From: Phoronis australis
Lineage: Eukaryota; Phoronida; Phoronidae
Length of the DNA stretch: 60,000 nucleotides
Assembly: GCA_002633005.1 (NCBI GenBank)
Contig: NMRA01000139.1
Location: 562,050 to 622,049, forward strand
Reading direction: 5' to 3'
The position numbers and the translations under genes are program-made. The notes beneath the pieces are model-generated. The model searched no databases and had not been told where the DNA came from. It saw only the letters and a list, made by a program, of their open reading frames with translations. This document shows positions 11,745-25,540 of the stretch, piece by piece (position 1 is the stretch's first letter; every line of letters starts with the position of its first letter).

Positions 11745-13358
11745 AATGTGAGAAATTCAATTGCGCATATTTGAGTTAAAGTCTAAAATCTGTGATTTAA
11801 ACTACTATAGAGGTGTTGCTAAGCCAGTCTTTAGCCCGGCGTCGGTGAAAAAATGTCTGAACATCTGCAAGTCATTTTTATGAATCAATATCTAGTCAAA
11901 TAAGCAGGTGAAGGGTGGTTCATATATTAACCCTGTATAAACGGCCTACAAATGAACTGCTTTCGCAAATACTGGAAATCTCACGCGCTCGCCTCAGGCG
12001 AGGAATCCACCTACTACTGACAACCAATTTGCATGCGATACTATTGATTCCGTCTTCCGTTTAACCAATTTGGAAACAGTGCAGTTTTACTTTCGCTAAC
12101 GGCCTGTGTGCGTAATGTTGATGGTAGAAATTAGTGGAGATTACGTAAGGTTAACTAATAATCGGTAGACAAACTGCCACGAGCAAAAACGACTACATGG
12201 AAAATAGCAACATCCTGAAGTATCCATTGGAGGGCGCTACAATCACCGTTCACATGTCACAAAATCCCACAAGTCGCCGGAACGACGTTTGTTTGTTATT
12301 TGTAGGCAAAATCGAAAAAAGATCGGTCATGTTCGACTCAAGGAGAGTGTAACTATTAAGGCAACGGTGGAGAGGTTCACTAAGCTAACGGAGTCGTAAG
12401 CTTGGTTGCAATATCATTTGACACTGCGAAACTTAATGGCAACCGCGTAGCCAACGAAAATGTTCGTGTTATGTCTTAGCTGAAATCGTTGTATCCCACA
12501 CTACTTTCCGGAATTTGTCAGGCCGAAAACATGAAATCACTGAAGTAGCGTATCAACACCACATCACAGCAAGAAGAAAACCTCAACAGTCCCGGCAGTA
12601 GGGGACGGTTCTCTTTTGATGAATAATGCGTATCCATAGTTACGGTTTCTTAACGCTTTCATTGTTTTGGCTTCTACAGTTTTAAACGCGCGCCATGAAG
12701 TATGTTCCGGTGTCAAAGCGATTTCTATTTCCCTGCACAATGACGTGGAAAACCGGCATGAAGTCTTAAAAACACCCAGCAATTCCTGTTGTGACGTAAC
12801 AGATTAGCACTATGACGGCAAGGGAAGAGGGACCAAAATCCGCCTTCATTCTTGTCCCGCAAAATGTAAACTTGTTACAATAGAACGCTCGAACTTCCCC
12901 CCGACGGCCACGCTGTACAGCGACTGTCGCCAGCCCGCCGTGACAAGCAAATTTAATGGACCTGAAGCTAAGTCGAACTGGCAGCTCTTTTTAAGCCTAA
13001 AACAGTTCTAAACTGAGTAAGGAAACACAATAAGACCAACTGTGTGTAGTTTAATGATCTAAATCAAAAGGTGGTTTATTGCTGTAACATCGGTTTCGTG
13101 TAAAGGTTAAATGAGTTGCACTCACGGCGTCCTCTGCTCCATGGAGGAATCACCGGCCCGAAGTGAAAACGTATTCTAATGTAGTCAAAAAGCTACTTTA
13201 ACCTGAGTCGTCTAGCTGCAGGGAATGTAGACTCATGCAAAATTGTCACTTACTGTGCAACGTGTACCTGTTACAGTGAACATTACATTTTGAAGCACAG
13301 AATTAATTATAATCCTTTCTTGGTATTATCTTTCAACTAATTTTCCCCGCGAATTCTC
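11745..13358. other. No gene recognised; one CTCF-like half match
   Basis: Intron-like DNA. GGAGGGCGCTAC near 12231 resembles the 3' half of a CTCF site but the 5' half does not fit, so it is not called. Confidence 0.5.
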
Positions 13359-13880
13359 TTGCTATGCGTGATAAACGCCTTCTGTTTTTCGTTTTCCAAT
13401 CGGTCTTTCTATAAATTCCAAGTTTTCTTCATTTTTTTCCTTTACAACAATGATTTTCTTCGTTTTCTCACACCTCTCGTTCCCCATATGCATCATCTAA
13501 AGCTGAACCTCTTCCGACACATTTTTGCACACACCAATTTGTTTTTTATTTTCTTCCATTTTCATTCTCCCTCACTACGTCACATCCGTTCTTTCGCTGA
13601 CCACGCCTTCTTAGTTAATTACTCCGATTGTCTTTCCCTTTTAAAATTCTGGTTGTTTTATTAACTTTCGTTCCCAGACACCTCTCTGCTCGTCTTACAG
13701 CGGTCTGTCTAACCTCTATACATTAGATCATCAGAGCCTCGTTTTGTCCAGTCACGTGCATTGTTACTTCCTCTTCTGTGTTTCACGTTTTTTTGAAACT
13801 TCACCTACCCTTACAATTATTTCAACTCCTCTCTACCCTTTTTACCTACATAGTTTCATCGCCGCTGTTCAGTTTTGCTA
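13359..13880 (+). repeat. Pyrimidine-rich tract
   Basis: About 500 bases very rich in T and C on the + strand. The 101-codon ORF at 13359 is Phe/Leu/Ser-rich because of this bias and is not a credible gene. Confidence 0.6.
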
Positions 13881-15722
13881 GATGATGGTTTTTGTTTAAT
13901 CTGATTTTTTGGTTAACTAAAATATCTAAATTTCTTTTTTCTTTCGAAGTAGCTGGAACCATTTGTGCTAATTGCACTAAATATTCCAAGGGAGGCAATC
14001 GACCTCTCACACGTTCCGCAACACTGTTTTAGTTTTGCAAACTGCTGTCCATGTCTCATGGCCCTCTTCTTCTGAACTCAGTCCTTCTGTCATAAACCGC
14101 AGCTTGTTTACGGTCTTCATGAGGCACGACGGTCGCGTGCTGTGCACAACGTGTCTTTGAGCTTATGCGATTTGCTGCAAAAGCGTCTAAGAAGTGCATC
14201 ACATGAGAAGAACTGGAGTTCGCGTGCAAGAAAATAACTGCAAATAACGCCAACGCGGTCCGTAAGGAACTCAGATTGTCCATCAGTTGTAGAGTACCAC
14301 ATCATTTCTTAAAAGTGTCCCCAAGGCATCTGATAATCCTTTCTGTCTAGACAATTTGCTCACTGAAATTGTCACAAGTTGTTAGCCTTGTTTGGCTAAC
14401 ATCAATAACCGTACTTTGTAAACACCTATCAATTGTGGTATCAGACCACCTACCCTTCAGTCGCATCCAAGCCATTTGAATACGCATAAAATCTGGAATC
14501 GCGTGCATTATCGAATTTATGAGCGAAACACGTTCAGCGCGAGCATGCGTAGTTTTCATGTATGCCAACCGGATGTCAATTTGCAGTAGTACTGTATTAG
14601 AATCGCCGAGAGGCATAATACCAGATGATTAAAATTATTTAAAGGTACATCATTGTAATACTTTAGTTGATAAGCCATGCATATTTGTATAAAACTAACG
14701 TATGTTGATGGCTATCAGTACAGCATGTAAATATATTGAAATCTACATGTACACTTAACAACATACAAGCACAACATTACTCAGTTGCCTAGAATACTTG
14801 GGCACAGGATCTAATCTCTGAACACGGTTTCGACTAGCACATTATTGTAGCACAAATTTGTAAATTTTCTCGAAGCGTATCGTGGAATTGGTCAAATTTT
14901 CGTGCAGGGTTTTCAGTTCCTGGCTTTGGACTAAAGTCTTATAGTGTTGCTATAACAGGACATGCTCAATTCTCGTATAAGAACGACGGACATTGTTTAT
15001 TGAATTATAGGTGAAAGCATTAGCTATGATTTTCTTATAAGAGAACCATTTCCAATCGCATATATTATTGTAGCACAAATCCCATCGATCATTTATAAAG
15101 GTTCCACGAACCGCCAGGGCAATAAAAATATTTGTCGGACGTTTGATTTAGAAAATATTTTGTTTTCTTCAGATATTGATTGAAATATCACGTTTGATTA
15201 ATCTCTTCGAAGGTTTAAACGATGTTTACGGTTAAAGCATGTAACGTAATTAAGACACCGTTCTTTGTTTTCTTGTTTGTTTGTTGTTGTTACTATCATG
15301 CGTTGCTAAACGTCCAGCTTATCTTGTGTAGAAATCATTTGAAGAATAACAGAACTGAATGAGATCTTGAGTTAGTAAGTGCGCCTTTAGAAATATCAAA
15401 CAGCATCTTAGACAAATTACACAAAAGACACGTGTCCAAGTGCAGATTCCGGACAGGAGTGTTATTTTTGTAGGGTTTCAATAATATTTTATAGACTTAA
15501 AGCAAGTCATTATGCAGGCTTCGACAATTGTTAGGAGTTGTTTTGCAATGTTGAAAATAGCCTCGCTCCGGCCGCCAAGCACGCAGTCCGCATCGGAGCT
15601 GACTATCCAGTTTGCCATTTACAATCGCATTTTAAAAACTTCTTAATTGACCAAGCATATGATATAGGACCAGAACCCTTAAGTGTGTACATTGTCAGAC
15701 GCTTTGCACTTTTGCTGATGTA
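13881..15722. other. No gene recognised
   Basis: AT-rich intron-like sequence. The phrase ATTATTGTAGCACAAAT occurs twice (about 14843 and 15065), which may be a repeat end. No coding evidence on either strand. Confidence 0.5.
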
Positions 15723-15816
15723 AGATTTAATTATTTTCAGAAATATATGTGTGGAGCGTAAGAACAAATTTTTCACTTTTGAATTTTGAAGTAACTTTTC
15801 ATGAAAAACACCCCTG
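15723..15816 (+). repeat. Dispersed repeat R2, 3' end copy
   Basis: Close to 40786-40881: both run AGATTTAATTATTTT, CAGAAATA, TGTGTGGAGCGTAAGA, and end TTTTCATGAAA followed by CCCC. At 40 kb this segment is the right end of a MITE candidate, so this is probably another right end of the same family. Confidence 0.65.
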
Positions 15817-16318
15817 GTCTGTGAAATTTCAGTTCACACAGTTTTAGAAATATATAACGGTAAATAGAGAACGAGAAATTATGCGTAACACGTTCCTACG
15901 TATTGGAACTTTCCACACAAGATGGCGTCGTTATATTTTGAATCTAACATTTCCGATTGAAAACACAGCCTACCACTGCGTCAGGCTTTGCTGCAGCTTG
16001 TGACCTAGGAACTGATTCCCTCAAAAATACTCAAAAGGCAGTGAACAGAATTTACACTTTGTTTTACATTATTACCAGTTGAAGGTAATCGATATTTCCC
16101 AAGATTCGATCGCCTGTTGTAGTAAGATAACGCTCCTCCGGGACATTCCTGTTTCTTGATTATCAGCAAGCAGACGCCTGGCCATCGTCTTCGCGGTTGT
16201 TCCACTACAGAATCTGACGCATGTCAGCGTATGCACACAATGGGCTTGTACTTTCTTACTGGTCATCGTTTTCGCGAAATCTCGTTGGAGAAACAGCCTT
16301 GAAAGGGTCATTCGGATG

Positions 16319-16813
16319 CAACCTCGTCCCCAAGCCTCAAGATGACGCTGATCAGTTTAGCCATTTAAGGCTTTGTTATGGAAAGTAATATGTTAGAATT
16401 CTGACACATTTTTACGGAAATCGCCGGAATATCACGAGTAATATAAAGTTATATCAACTTTGCAACTTTGAAAATTTCTTCAGTATATTATAAAAATGTA
16501 AACTAACGGTATATTGCAGCAATTTAGGTCTAAATTATTGCAAAAAATATGTACTTAGATTCGAAAACAGATTAATTTCTATGATACTAGTAATAAAAAA
16601 AGAATTGGAAATAAGTCCGCCAACAAAGGCCATTTCAAACAATAACAAAACAATGCGTTATGCTTCATGAATGGCAGCAACAACGCTTGTGAAAGTAATT
16701 TGTTTTAATAACGTCAAGGCAGTGGCCAATCATTGCGAAAACAATAATTCCCATAACCAAGCCTCAAGTGGCTAAACCGATCAGCGCCATCTTGAGGCTT
16801 GGGGACGAGGCTG
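16319..16813. mobile_element. 495-bp MITE with 8-9 bp target duplication
   Basis: The left end, CAACCTCGTCCCCAAGCCTC, and the right end are inverted copies over about 70 bases (16319-16390 and 16745-16813). They are flanked by ATTCGGATG (16310-16318) and ATTCGGAAG (16814-16822), a target duplication with one mismatch. CA...TG ends and an 8-bp duplication fit the hAT or P superfamilies. No transposase ORF inside. The few differences between arms suggest a fairly recent insertion. Confidence 0.75.
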
Positions 16814-16822
16814 ATTCGGAAG

Positions 16823-18290
16823 CTCGATTTCCGGAAGAAGTAAATGGCAACGACGGTTTTCAGAGTCACTCGAGATTTTGGAAAGAACAGTGAGCACAAT
16901 GCTAGGTGGCACACGTATGGATATCTATCTCATCCAGCACATGATAGGAAGCTATAGCAAAACAATATAAACAGTAATCGTCATCACGAGCACTTTTGCT
17001 GCTCCTCGTAATGTCTCTCACTCACTCAGCACGCGCTTTTGAGAATACCAACTTGCGCATTGGTACAAATAGCGCAGATGAAGTCGCCTAATTTTTCGCA
17101 GATTTGGACCAAAATCTAAAACTGAAAAAGATCAACGGTAAATTGAAACTGCGTCGAATCTCCCGTGAGGGCCATGAACTCTGCAATGAACGATCACGAA
17201 AAAACAGACGGTTTAAACTTAACTGTCTTATTTCCACATCAATTCACACGCTACCTGTTGTAACCATATGCAGGTATCAAAGCGATCATTTGTAGCATAT
17301 AAATAATAACTAGACATTAGCAATAATCGCTCTATGCTATAATTTGAACACTGTTGTAATATTTTCTTTGATATTGTCGCCACGTATGTTTGGTCGGTGA
17401 ACATTTTGACAGCGCGTGAGATTTCACACCACCTGTCCGTCCATTAGTCAGTATTTGCTATAGGAACAGGAGACATGATTATAAACGGAGAGTCATGTTT
17501 TACACAGGTGTCCGTAATCTGCATTATCTATTATCTCTCTCGGTGGGGGTTTAGGCAAACACGGTACATTCATCGCTCCCCCTGCCATTGTCGAAAGCTG
17601 TTTTCTTTTTCACAAAGGAGAACTCGGGTATGGAGACTGAGTTGCCTGAAAAATTGACGGTGAAAATTGAAAGTTTTGATTGTGGTTGACACATAACTTT
17701 GAAAACGCGAATGTTTTCTTTGAATCAAACCACCATTGGTAAATTTGTTTTGCATGTTAATTATACAGGTGAAAGTGTGTTTGCTTTGTCATGAGAGATG
17801 TCATCAGTGGGTCAAGTGGGGGCGGTACAGTAAACGAGACTGTGGGAATTTCTCTAAACATTCGTTGCAACATCGCTATGGTTCTTCTGCGAGATAAGGA
17901 ACAAGACTTTTTTCCGAATTCCAATGGCCTCCAATTGCTACACAGTGAGAATTCGCTTGAGATCTTTACGATTTCCCAATGCCGATTTCCACATAAATTT
18001 ATGCAACAAAATGGCGCCTTTGTTGCACTTCCACTGATCAGTTGGTAAACACGCAAGTGGTCTCTTGGTCTGAAGACCGATTTACGTCTCCAATTTATGT
18101 AGATTTAAAACACGCAGAGAAGGTATATGCTCTCACAAAGGCAAAATTACTCCAAAATTGTCGCACCATTTTTTCAAAATTGTGAGCTTTTCTGACTCAT
18201 AGGTTGTCACACAACTTGTCAATGTAAAAACGTTAGTATTAACAACGCTGTGGCGGTGTAAATCCGGCACCTACTTCTGTACCCAGTGAT
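16823..18290. other. No gene recognised
   Basis: Intron-like DNA upstream of candidate exon 1B. Overlapping ORFs on both strands at 17757-18056 have no recognisable domain. No TATA box or NRF1 site was found near exon 1B. Confidence 0.5.
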
Positions 18291-18384
18291 ATGTGTCTTC
18301 ATTTGAGACTTTGCAGACACCAAGCGCCAAGAGCAGCATTGGTTGTCTTTTTAATGATCATCGCTATCAATATTTGTAGTTTTG
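18291..18384 (+). CDS. Candidate alternative first exon 1B (signal peptide)
   Basis: ATG with G at -3 opens 31 codons plus one base, followed by a GTAAGG donor at 18385. The peptide has a basic N-terminal part (MCLHLRLCRHQAPRA) and then a strongly hydrophobic core ending INICSF, a classic signal-peptide layout. It stops in phase 1 with G, matching the GA of the exon 2 acceptor at 35234, and would give a 514-residue protein. A repeat copy begins only about 27 bases downstream (18411), inside the putative intron. No other gene exon is recognisable between here and 35 kb. Confidence 0.5.
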
Positions 18385-18410
18385 GTAAGGTCAATTTCTT
18401 TATGTGAAAA

Positions 18411-18665
18411 GAAATTATCGGCGAGAAAAGTAAATTTCTGAAGTCAGCCTAAACCTCCGGAAGCGACCACGCGACAGAGTATTTTAAGCGTATTTAACTG
18501 GCAAAGTCACAGACCTTGATCTCAGCGGATGTCTGGCAGACAACTGGAAGAATTAGCGATTTGTAACAGAATCGCAAAAAATGTTTTATAACTCTGGTCA
18601 AAGCTCGTAACGCCAAGACATCTATCCTATCCGACAATAATGCGTTTCTTCGGCCGTAAAACTGA
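18411..18665 (+). repeat. Dispersed repeat, copy 2
   Basis: Partner of 1203-1525, starting ATTATCGGCGAGAAAAGTAA. Shorter and diverged. It sits directly after the donor of candidate exon 1B. Confidence 0.6.
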
Positions 18666-21600
18666 TCACTCATTTTCATAATGATATTCGTGCACGTTTG
18701 TTAAACTGTGCTCGTGACTGCTCACACTTGTACAGAATGTATTTGTTGTCAGAGCATGTTCGTTTCTTAAATGAGTTAGAACACTCCATTGGGGGGGATA
18801 GAATACTATTATGGCTCTTCACCCATTTTCTTTTGGAAAGAAAAATACAAAACTAGTTGATCGAGCCTTTTCTTCCGCCAACAGAACTGCATTTCCTGTC
18901 AATGAATTGGAGGACCAAGTAGACAGTCGTTATAGAATTAATTTGTGCCCGTGTACTTGTATATAAAGTGGAACTTCAGTGTGACCTGTTACCGAAAACG
19001 ATTGGAACAGGTGCGACGTTGCGAACATGCCCCACATTCCTCGCAGCCAACGCTACATATGTTTGTATATACTTAATCATATCTTCCAGAAGTTTCACAA
19101 ACGAGTTTTGCGAAAAGTATAAGCAAAGTGGCAGCCATGGAAATATATGCGTTTTGTCTTTTGCTGCTATACGTGGAACAAGCTAAACAACAACGGTTCC
19201 AAACGTTAAGATACATTCTTCGCAATCTTGCCTGACGAGTGAACCCCCTCTCAGCTGCTATGGATTGATGAACGGAAATGCTTTGAAGTTTACCTGAAAT
19301 GCAAGATGAGATTCTGTAATTGCAAGTATCATCAGTCATTAAATATTTACGGAGTGCCGGCGTGCGACGCTGAAGTACACACACACTGTATTATTAGAAT
19401 TACTGTTTTTGAGTTTAAACGTTGTTGCAGTATTAAAGAAGCTCATATAGCCAAGACCAAGCCAACAGGGGGTGCGGGGGTGCGGGGGGGGGTAAACGTG
19501 ATGGTCAGACTAAGTAAAGAAACGTAACAATCGTCAAATTGAGTCGCTGGAGCCGGGCCATGTAAGGCTTCGAAGCCACTGATCAATCAATGCCAGCAGA
19601 AATACAAGTTTCCTTCTAAACAATTTACGTTATTACCACGTAGTTTACTCAGTTACATGCACATTCATGTGTGGTCGCTATATCGCCAGATAATTTGAAA
19701 GAAGTCGATTCAATATCGCCATGTGCAATTCGAGCTAAATCCATGCTAAGTCAAATCGAGTTAGCCTTTCCTTAAACTAATTGGGCGATATGTAGTTAAC
19801 GGTAAATGGCTAGTCTAACCTTTCTGCAATCACAACTGATGGTAATTAAATTGATGTATATATTATCCGGGTTCCAGATGAGATATCTTTGTTTGCCTAT
19901 GCTGAAGCGCCACCACGGTGCGAGATGAGACTTGATCAAATCGACCATGCTCGGAGTGATTAAACGCAAACTCAATAGATGGTGTCGTGGGTTGCGTTTT
20001 CCACCACGCTCGTGAATGATTTGATTTCTGTTCCGAGTAAACTTCAGTTGTATACTCCAGAACACTGAGCATTCTGAAGAGTACTGCAATTGCAGCTTTA
20101 TTCAAAACACCTCTGAACGGCACAGCTTATGACCTCCGGGTCGAAATACTCAACTGTACATATCTATTTAAGTTCTTGAAATTAATTTCTTCACCATAAC
20201 CTCAACTTTAAAACAATCGCAGCCTGACTAGTTTAAAGTCAAGTTAGAACGAGCCGTGAATGACCTGATCCAGGAAAAATACACATTGCCCAGAACAGTG
20301 TGCTCCGCCCGACAGTGGGTCACTGCTGCCCATCGATTTTGTATGGGCTTTGTGATTTTTAGATTTCGTGATGATCCTAAATGCACGACACCACGGTTTT
20401 GTCCACTATTGTGAATATTTAAGTAGGTGGAGTAGGCAAACCAATTGTTTGTTTCCAATATAAGTGGCCAGAAGAGTATGACCTTTTAATATCACTATTT
20501 TGTCAAAAGATTTCGTTTGGATTGTTGGAAGGTTTGAATTATGCTACTCCCGAAAAAATGATGATTGACAAGCACTCGCTTTTATTTCTGGCAACAAGTA
20601 CCCTCAATTTTTGAGCACATTGAAATTGCCCACGGTGTCGGAAAATCATGAAGTCCACCCCAGGGCCAGTATATATATTTTTGTTAGCCTCGTTGCGAAT
20701 AAAAAGGAGATAGCTTATCACGATTGATCCTATCGTCGATCACCAGGAATATCAGCCGAAAATCCAGGCATAAAAGCCAATTCCATGATGAACAAAGCGA
20801 AAGTTCCTCTGTCCAAACAACGCAGCAGCAGTAAAATTTCGAAGGCGAAAAATATCACGAGCTGTTTGCGACATTAACTTAATATTTAAAGAGAAATGTG
20901 TATTATGTTGTCTGGTCCCACAGAGCCCAATGTAAAAATCGGGTGTTTGCTCCAACTAGTTCACAACCACGCTTGCGCATGCCTTACGCATGGCCACGTC
21001 GAAACAGCGGACACGCCGCGTGTTTATACGAGCAACGAGTATGTGGTATCCACTTGGACGCCAAATTCCACCAAGAGAGAATGCCGTCAACTTTGCGACA
21101 TTTCGTGACTACAGAAACAGAACGAACCAGACGGTCGCGAGGATGCTTCAAAAAGTTTGAGACCATGAACTTGTAAAATATGATATAAGCTCCCAACTGC
21201 AGCATCCCATCAATACACAAATTATATTTTTGTGCGGATTGTTTAAGAAAGTCATGCGTCAACATTCCTGCTTAGCCCCTAACCACCCCACGTACTGTGA
21301 ACACCGATTGTGTGGTAGGTCTTTCATGAGGTTACGGTTGGCAATGCTTGACTGAGAAATCCGTAGGAAACCTCATCAGCTACTTATTTTTGTATGAACG
21401 TTGTCGGAATCAACATTCGCATGTTTTTGCTCAACATTCAAGTAAACATGACCGAAGTTCTACCATTACGTAGAACGGTATTGCGAACGCTACAACTCGA
21501 TACGGCAGTGTAGGCAAACGCCAAGAGGAGATAACATACCCCTTGTCTGCTACAAACGATTACGTTAGTGTCTCTGTAAGGCTACGTGGATACCGGAGAT

Positions 21601-23780
21601 TTCCGAAAGAGTCTCCACCCACATGAAACCCCCACGAGGCTCTTTTGGTAATAAGAATCGAAAAAGCCTCCACGAGGACTCTTTCGTTATCGTATTGCAT
21701 TTCAGGCAATAGAAAAATTATAGAAAAAGTGGCAAAACGTTACTATTTACTCAATTATATTTCTTAAGAGGTCTGTTGGAATATTTTAAGTTAAACACTG
21801 ACTCGCCAGCGGAGGTGCCACCTGCCTAATCGTTTAGTATCTAAACTACCGACGACATGAAACCTGGCTGGTAAACGCCAGGTCCATTCTTATCAATTAA
21901 GTGATTGTCAGATAGAAACGAGTCACCGCTTCCGATGCCAAAATCACTGAGCTGAATGTTCTCAGTTCAAGAGCACTCGCTACTTCGTGCAGCCGTGACT
22001 TTTAAAGCAATTCGGCTGTTTAGTGATGACGTGCAAGGCAGTTGATGACGCAGTTTGGACCTGGTGTGACTACACATGCGTCACACTGGATCCAAAACGT
22101 CATAATGCTAATTTTCCGAACGACTCCCAAAACGATTTCCCGAAAGCGGTTTCCTGTGGTTTTTTGTGGACGCAAAATCACACCGGGAAATGGACGTTTC
22201 CGAAAGAGCCAGGTACACGTGCGCTTGTGCGAACTAACCAGCGACACCTCCCAGTGATTCTGTTTGGAGCCACTGAAACACGGCGGGTATGTGTTGATGT
22301 GGCGTGTGTGATTGTGGCAGCTAATGGCAGATAGTTTTGATGGGATATGCCCACGGTTGTTTCCGGTTCATCCCCTAGCGGTGTACGTAACCATGCCTAC
22401 GGGTCGTTAACTTTTCAACATTCTCCAACCTCAAATGGTTGATTTCTCCGAATGACTGTATGCTGTTGGGATCACATTTCAACATGTAACGTACTGGTAT
22501 GCATAGTAATGCTCGTTTCATGGCATATTACTCAACTCAATTGGAGGTATCATGTATGACTTACTCGGTTTAGAGAACTTTAACTGTTGACGTACTCTTA
22601 AATTCCTTCTAAATCATTAAAACAGTCATTGAGGTGCAACTGAACATACATAACGATCAGTTTGGAATAACAAAGCAATTAGGAAATTAGATTTAGCGTA
22701 TCGATACTGGCTGGTACTCATATTGGTAAAATACACTACATTGTTTGTTAATTGCAACTTATTGGATCATGTGGAATTTCCATACAGTTCGGTTGTACTT
22801 TGTGATTTAATAAGGTATACCGGGTACAGCGGGTACATATGACTAATTTCCTTTTTGGTCGTAAAGTATATTTTGAGGAATCTGGTTTCAATGAGACGGG
22901 AAGGGCCGCTTTTGCCCTGTTTATTCCCAAGCAAATTTGACATTGTGCATAATCGAGCAACAGGAGACATCACCTATACCCCACACAGTTTTTAGGGGTA
23001 ATGTATGCGGCTAACCTTTTCCCTCAATTTAGTCTGAATCCGAGCACATTTATTAGAGAAATTAGCTTGCTTGCTCAGAAAGTGTCAATTGTTTAGCGTT
23101 ACGTTTCTAATTGTCATGTTAGTGTGAATAAGTGCACGAATCAGGGATTCAAGCTGAACAGCTTCAACAAAAAAAAAAAAAACGCTGGTCGAAGCAACAC
23201 CTCAATTGAACTAGCCTAGAAAAACTTGTCATTTTACCCTCAGACGTTTCTCGCTTAATTTCTGAGCGGGAATCCAATTTTTCGGTAAACTGTCGATCTA
23301 ATTGAGTATAATTTACTAAAATTTGTCCCATCGTCGGAGACTTCTAGTTGCATGTCTATCGATCAACTGAACGCGGTCAATACTGTTACTTTGCATGCTT
23401 GATTTTCTAACTATGGCGTTCAGAATGTTGATTCTATGTGAAATCACGAGAAACATTCAGTGACTTTTCACAATTTTACATTTGTTAGCGAATTTACTGC
23501 AGTTGTGCGTGCGAAGAAAACACATTTGTGTCTACCCATCAAGGGAATTTTAGCCGTTCGTGAAGTTTGTTCACGCTTCAATAATTAACTTTTAAAGATG
23601 GCCTTTACTTCACATTCCCCAATTAAGAACACAGTCTCAGTTTCGCCAATCGAATGATATCACTAAAATACAAAATATTTCGCAACTTTCAGCCCCATTT
23701 GTATTTGCGTTATTTTACTATCAATTGCTCAAGGATTTTTAAAAACTGGTTGGGATTTCCGCAGAAAACTCATTTCGCAT
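18666..23780. other. Intron-like sequence with a G-rich tract
   Basis: About 5 kb without a credible gene. A run of three G blocks at 19468-19492 (GGGGG, GGGGG and nine Gs) could form a G-quadruplex. Short ORFs on both strands around 20.9-21.2 kb and 22.0-22.3 kb overlap each other and show no domain. Confidence 0.5.
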
Positions 23781-24627
23781 GGCGGGAGTTGAACGAGTAC
23801 CCATAATGCACGAGTCAGCGGTCACTCACTCCGGCGGCCATTGTAGGTAGTAGTGCACCACCATTAATAAAACATTAAAGTAAGAAATCATATTAAATTC
23901 AATTCGAAAATACTTGGAGTTGTTTCGAATGAGCATTATTTTGACTTAAGTTTTGACTGGAGTAACTTGCTTTATATCCGTTTAGTGAAATTTTTAACTA
24001 AAAAGAAGCGAAAATAGTACGTTTAAACTGTATGTTCTCCACACATCACTGTATACATTTTCTGAAACCTCTATGATTAAAACATCATAGCGCATGCATT
24101 AAGATGTCACACAATTATTTGCAATCATGCGACTGCCATTTTCACTGAAAGTAACTAATTTTGCTTTGAACATGAATTTCTAAAAAATCATAAGTACATG
24201 CGCTATCGTGTTTATGTATTCTTTCTGACAATTCGCATGGGTTAATGACTCAAAAGTGATGTCAGCCTACAAATCATCCCGTAACAAGTCTTCTTTTTCT
24301 CGACGTTGCATCCATTGCTGGATATGAAATCTAATACACAATCCCCTCGTACAGTCAAGTGCAATTTCAAGCGATTCGACCCATGCACTAATGAGAAATC
24401 GATGTTCGAAATTACAAAAAACGTCGAAAATAAAAAGGGCTGTAAATTGGCGATAAATGCTGGATTGAAATCAAGAGCTGACGTCAGTTGAAATCGTCCC
24501 AAATTGAATAATATAAACAGAATTTGATGGAGTATGTGGAATTTGAATTGCTTGGGAACACTAGACTTTAAAAGATTAGAAGAAATGTAGATTTTGTGGA
24601 TTTTTGTCGCACATCTCTTGGAGCCAT

Positions 24628-24709
24628 GGGAGACTCTCTCGCTATCATGTCAGTCGGTAAAGGCGCTCATTGGGACACTCTCTCGGTATCATGTCAATGA
24701 AGACGCTCC
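24628..24709 (+). repeat. Two-copy direct repeat, about 44-bp period
   Basis: GGGAGACTCTCTCGCTATCA at 24628 recurs as GGGACACTCTCTCGGTATCA at 24672, with the following ATGTCA and GGCGCTC/GACGCTC blocks also repeated. Intergenic or intronic, with no coding sense. Confidence 0.7.
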
Positions 24710-25526
24710 CTGAATCTCAAGAAGAAATCCCAAGCTTTTATTTTCGGATGTCTGCGATATGACATGCAGACATCGAGTAAACTGTGTAGTTTACATCTTC
24801 ATACAGTAATCAAAACTAAACTACCCGGGGCGCATTTTGATGTCTTTTCAACCCCCTGTTTTCTACGAGCAAATATCTTGAAATAAGGTTACATGCGCGT
24901 ACTTTGGCTTTACTTGTTTTGTATCTAATTTAGTAACAGTAATTACACGTCAGAAACATTTCTTATTAACCTAAATGTCAATTCTTGTAATGTTTCGCTT
25001 CAATTGCTTCCATGATGAAACACAAAATTAATTTTTGTACACCACTCCTGCAAAAGTGCGCTCATATCTAGGTCCCGTGTGAACTAAAGTAGTTATATAA
25101 AAGCAACGGATGGACAAATGAACACCTATTTTAACCGAGAATATTATTTTCAACAAGGCGAGTTTCTCGCACTTACGAAAAGACCTACAAGAAGTTCGTG
25201 CGACCCCACAATTCCGCCTTCCGTCTTTTAGAGGGGGCTTATCAGGGACCCGGCGTTTATTACATACAACGTACCTGGATAGAGGCTTCTGTTAGAGGGA
25301 GGTGGCCATTAGAGATCCTGCTCCTATTCAAATCTCTGTGGTACGCAGTTTGATTGTGATCTACGATTTCGCTCAAGCCTAGGCTGCGACATTTTAATTC
25401 AAAATGTCGCACATGTATCTTACACCTGTTTACACTTTTCGATTAGTCGTATACGATATACACAGTCGCATACGAGAACCTGCATGAAGAGCAGGACTCG
25501 ATCAATGTATAGTATATGGCGACTGA

Positions 25527-25540
25527 GTGCCATCTGCTGG
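25527..25540 (-). promoter_or_regulatory. CTCF-like site
   Basis: On the minus strand this reads CCAGCAGATGGCAC, a full match to the CTCF core consensus CCASYAGRKGGCRS as I recall it. It lies about 1.9 kb upstream of candidate exon 1C. The motif is conserved in bilaterians; occupancy here is unknown. Confidence 0.45.

Noticed and set aside
13359-13664. Phe/Leu-rich 101-codon ORF resembling a membrane protein
   Set aside because: Explained by a pyrimidine-rich tract.
23780-23850. Minus-strand tRNA/SINE-like stretch with a GTTCAACTC B-box-like word
   Set aside because: A box and stems do not fit a tRNA; kept only as a possible old SINE.
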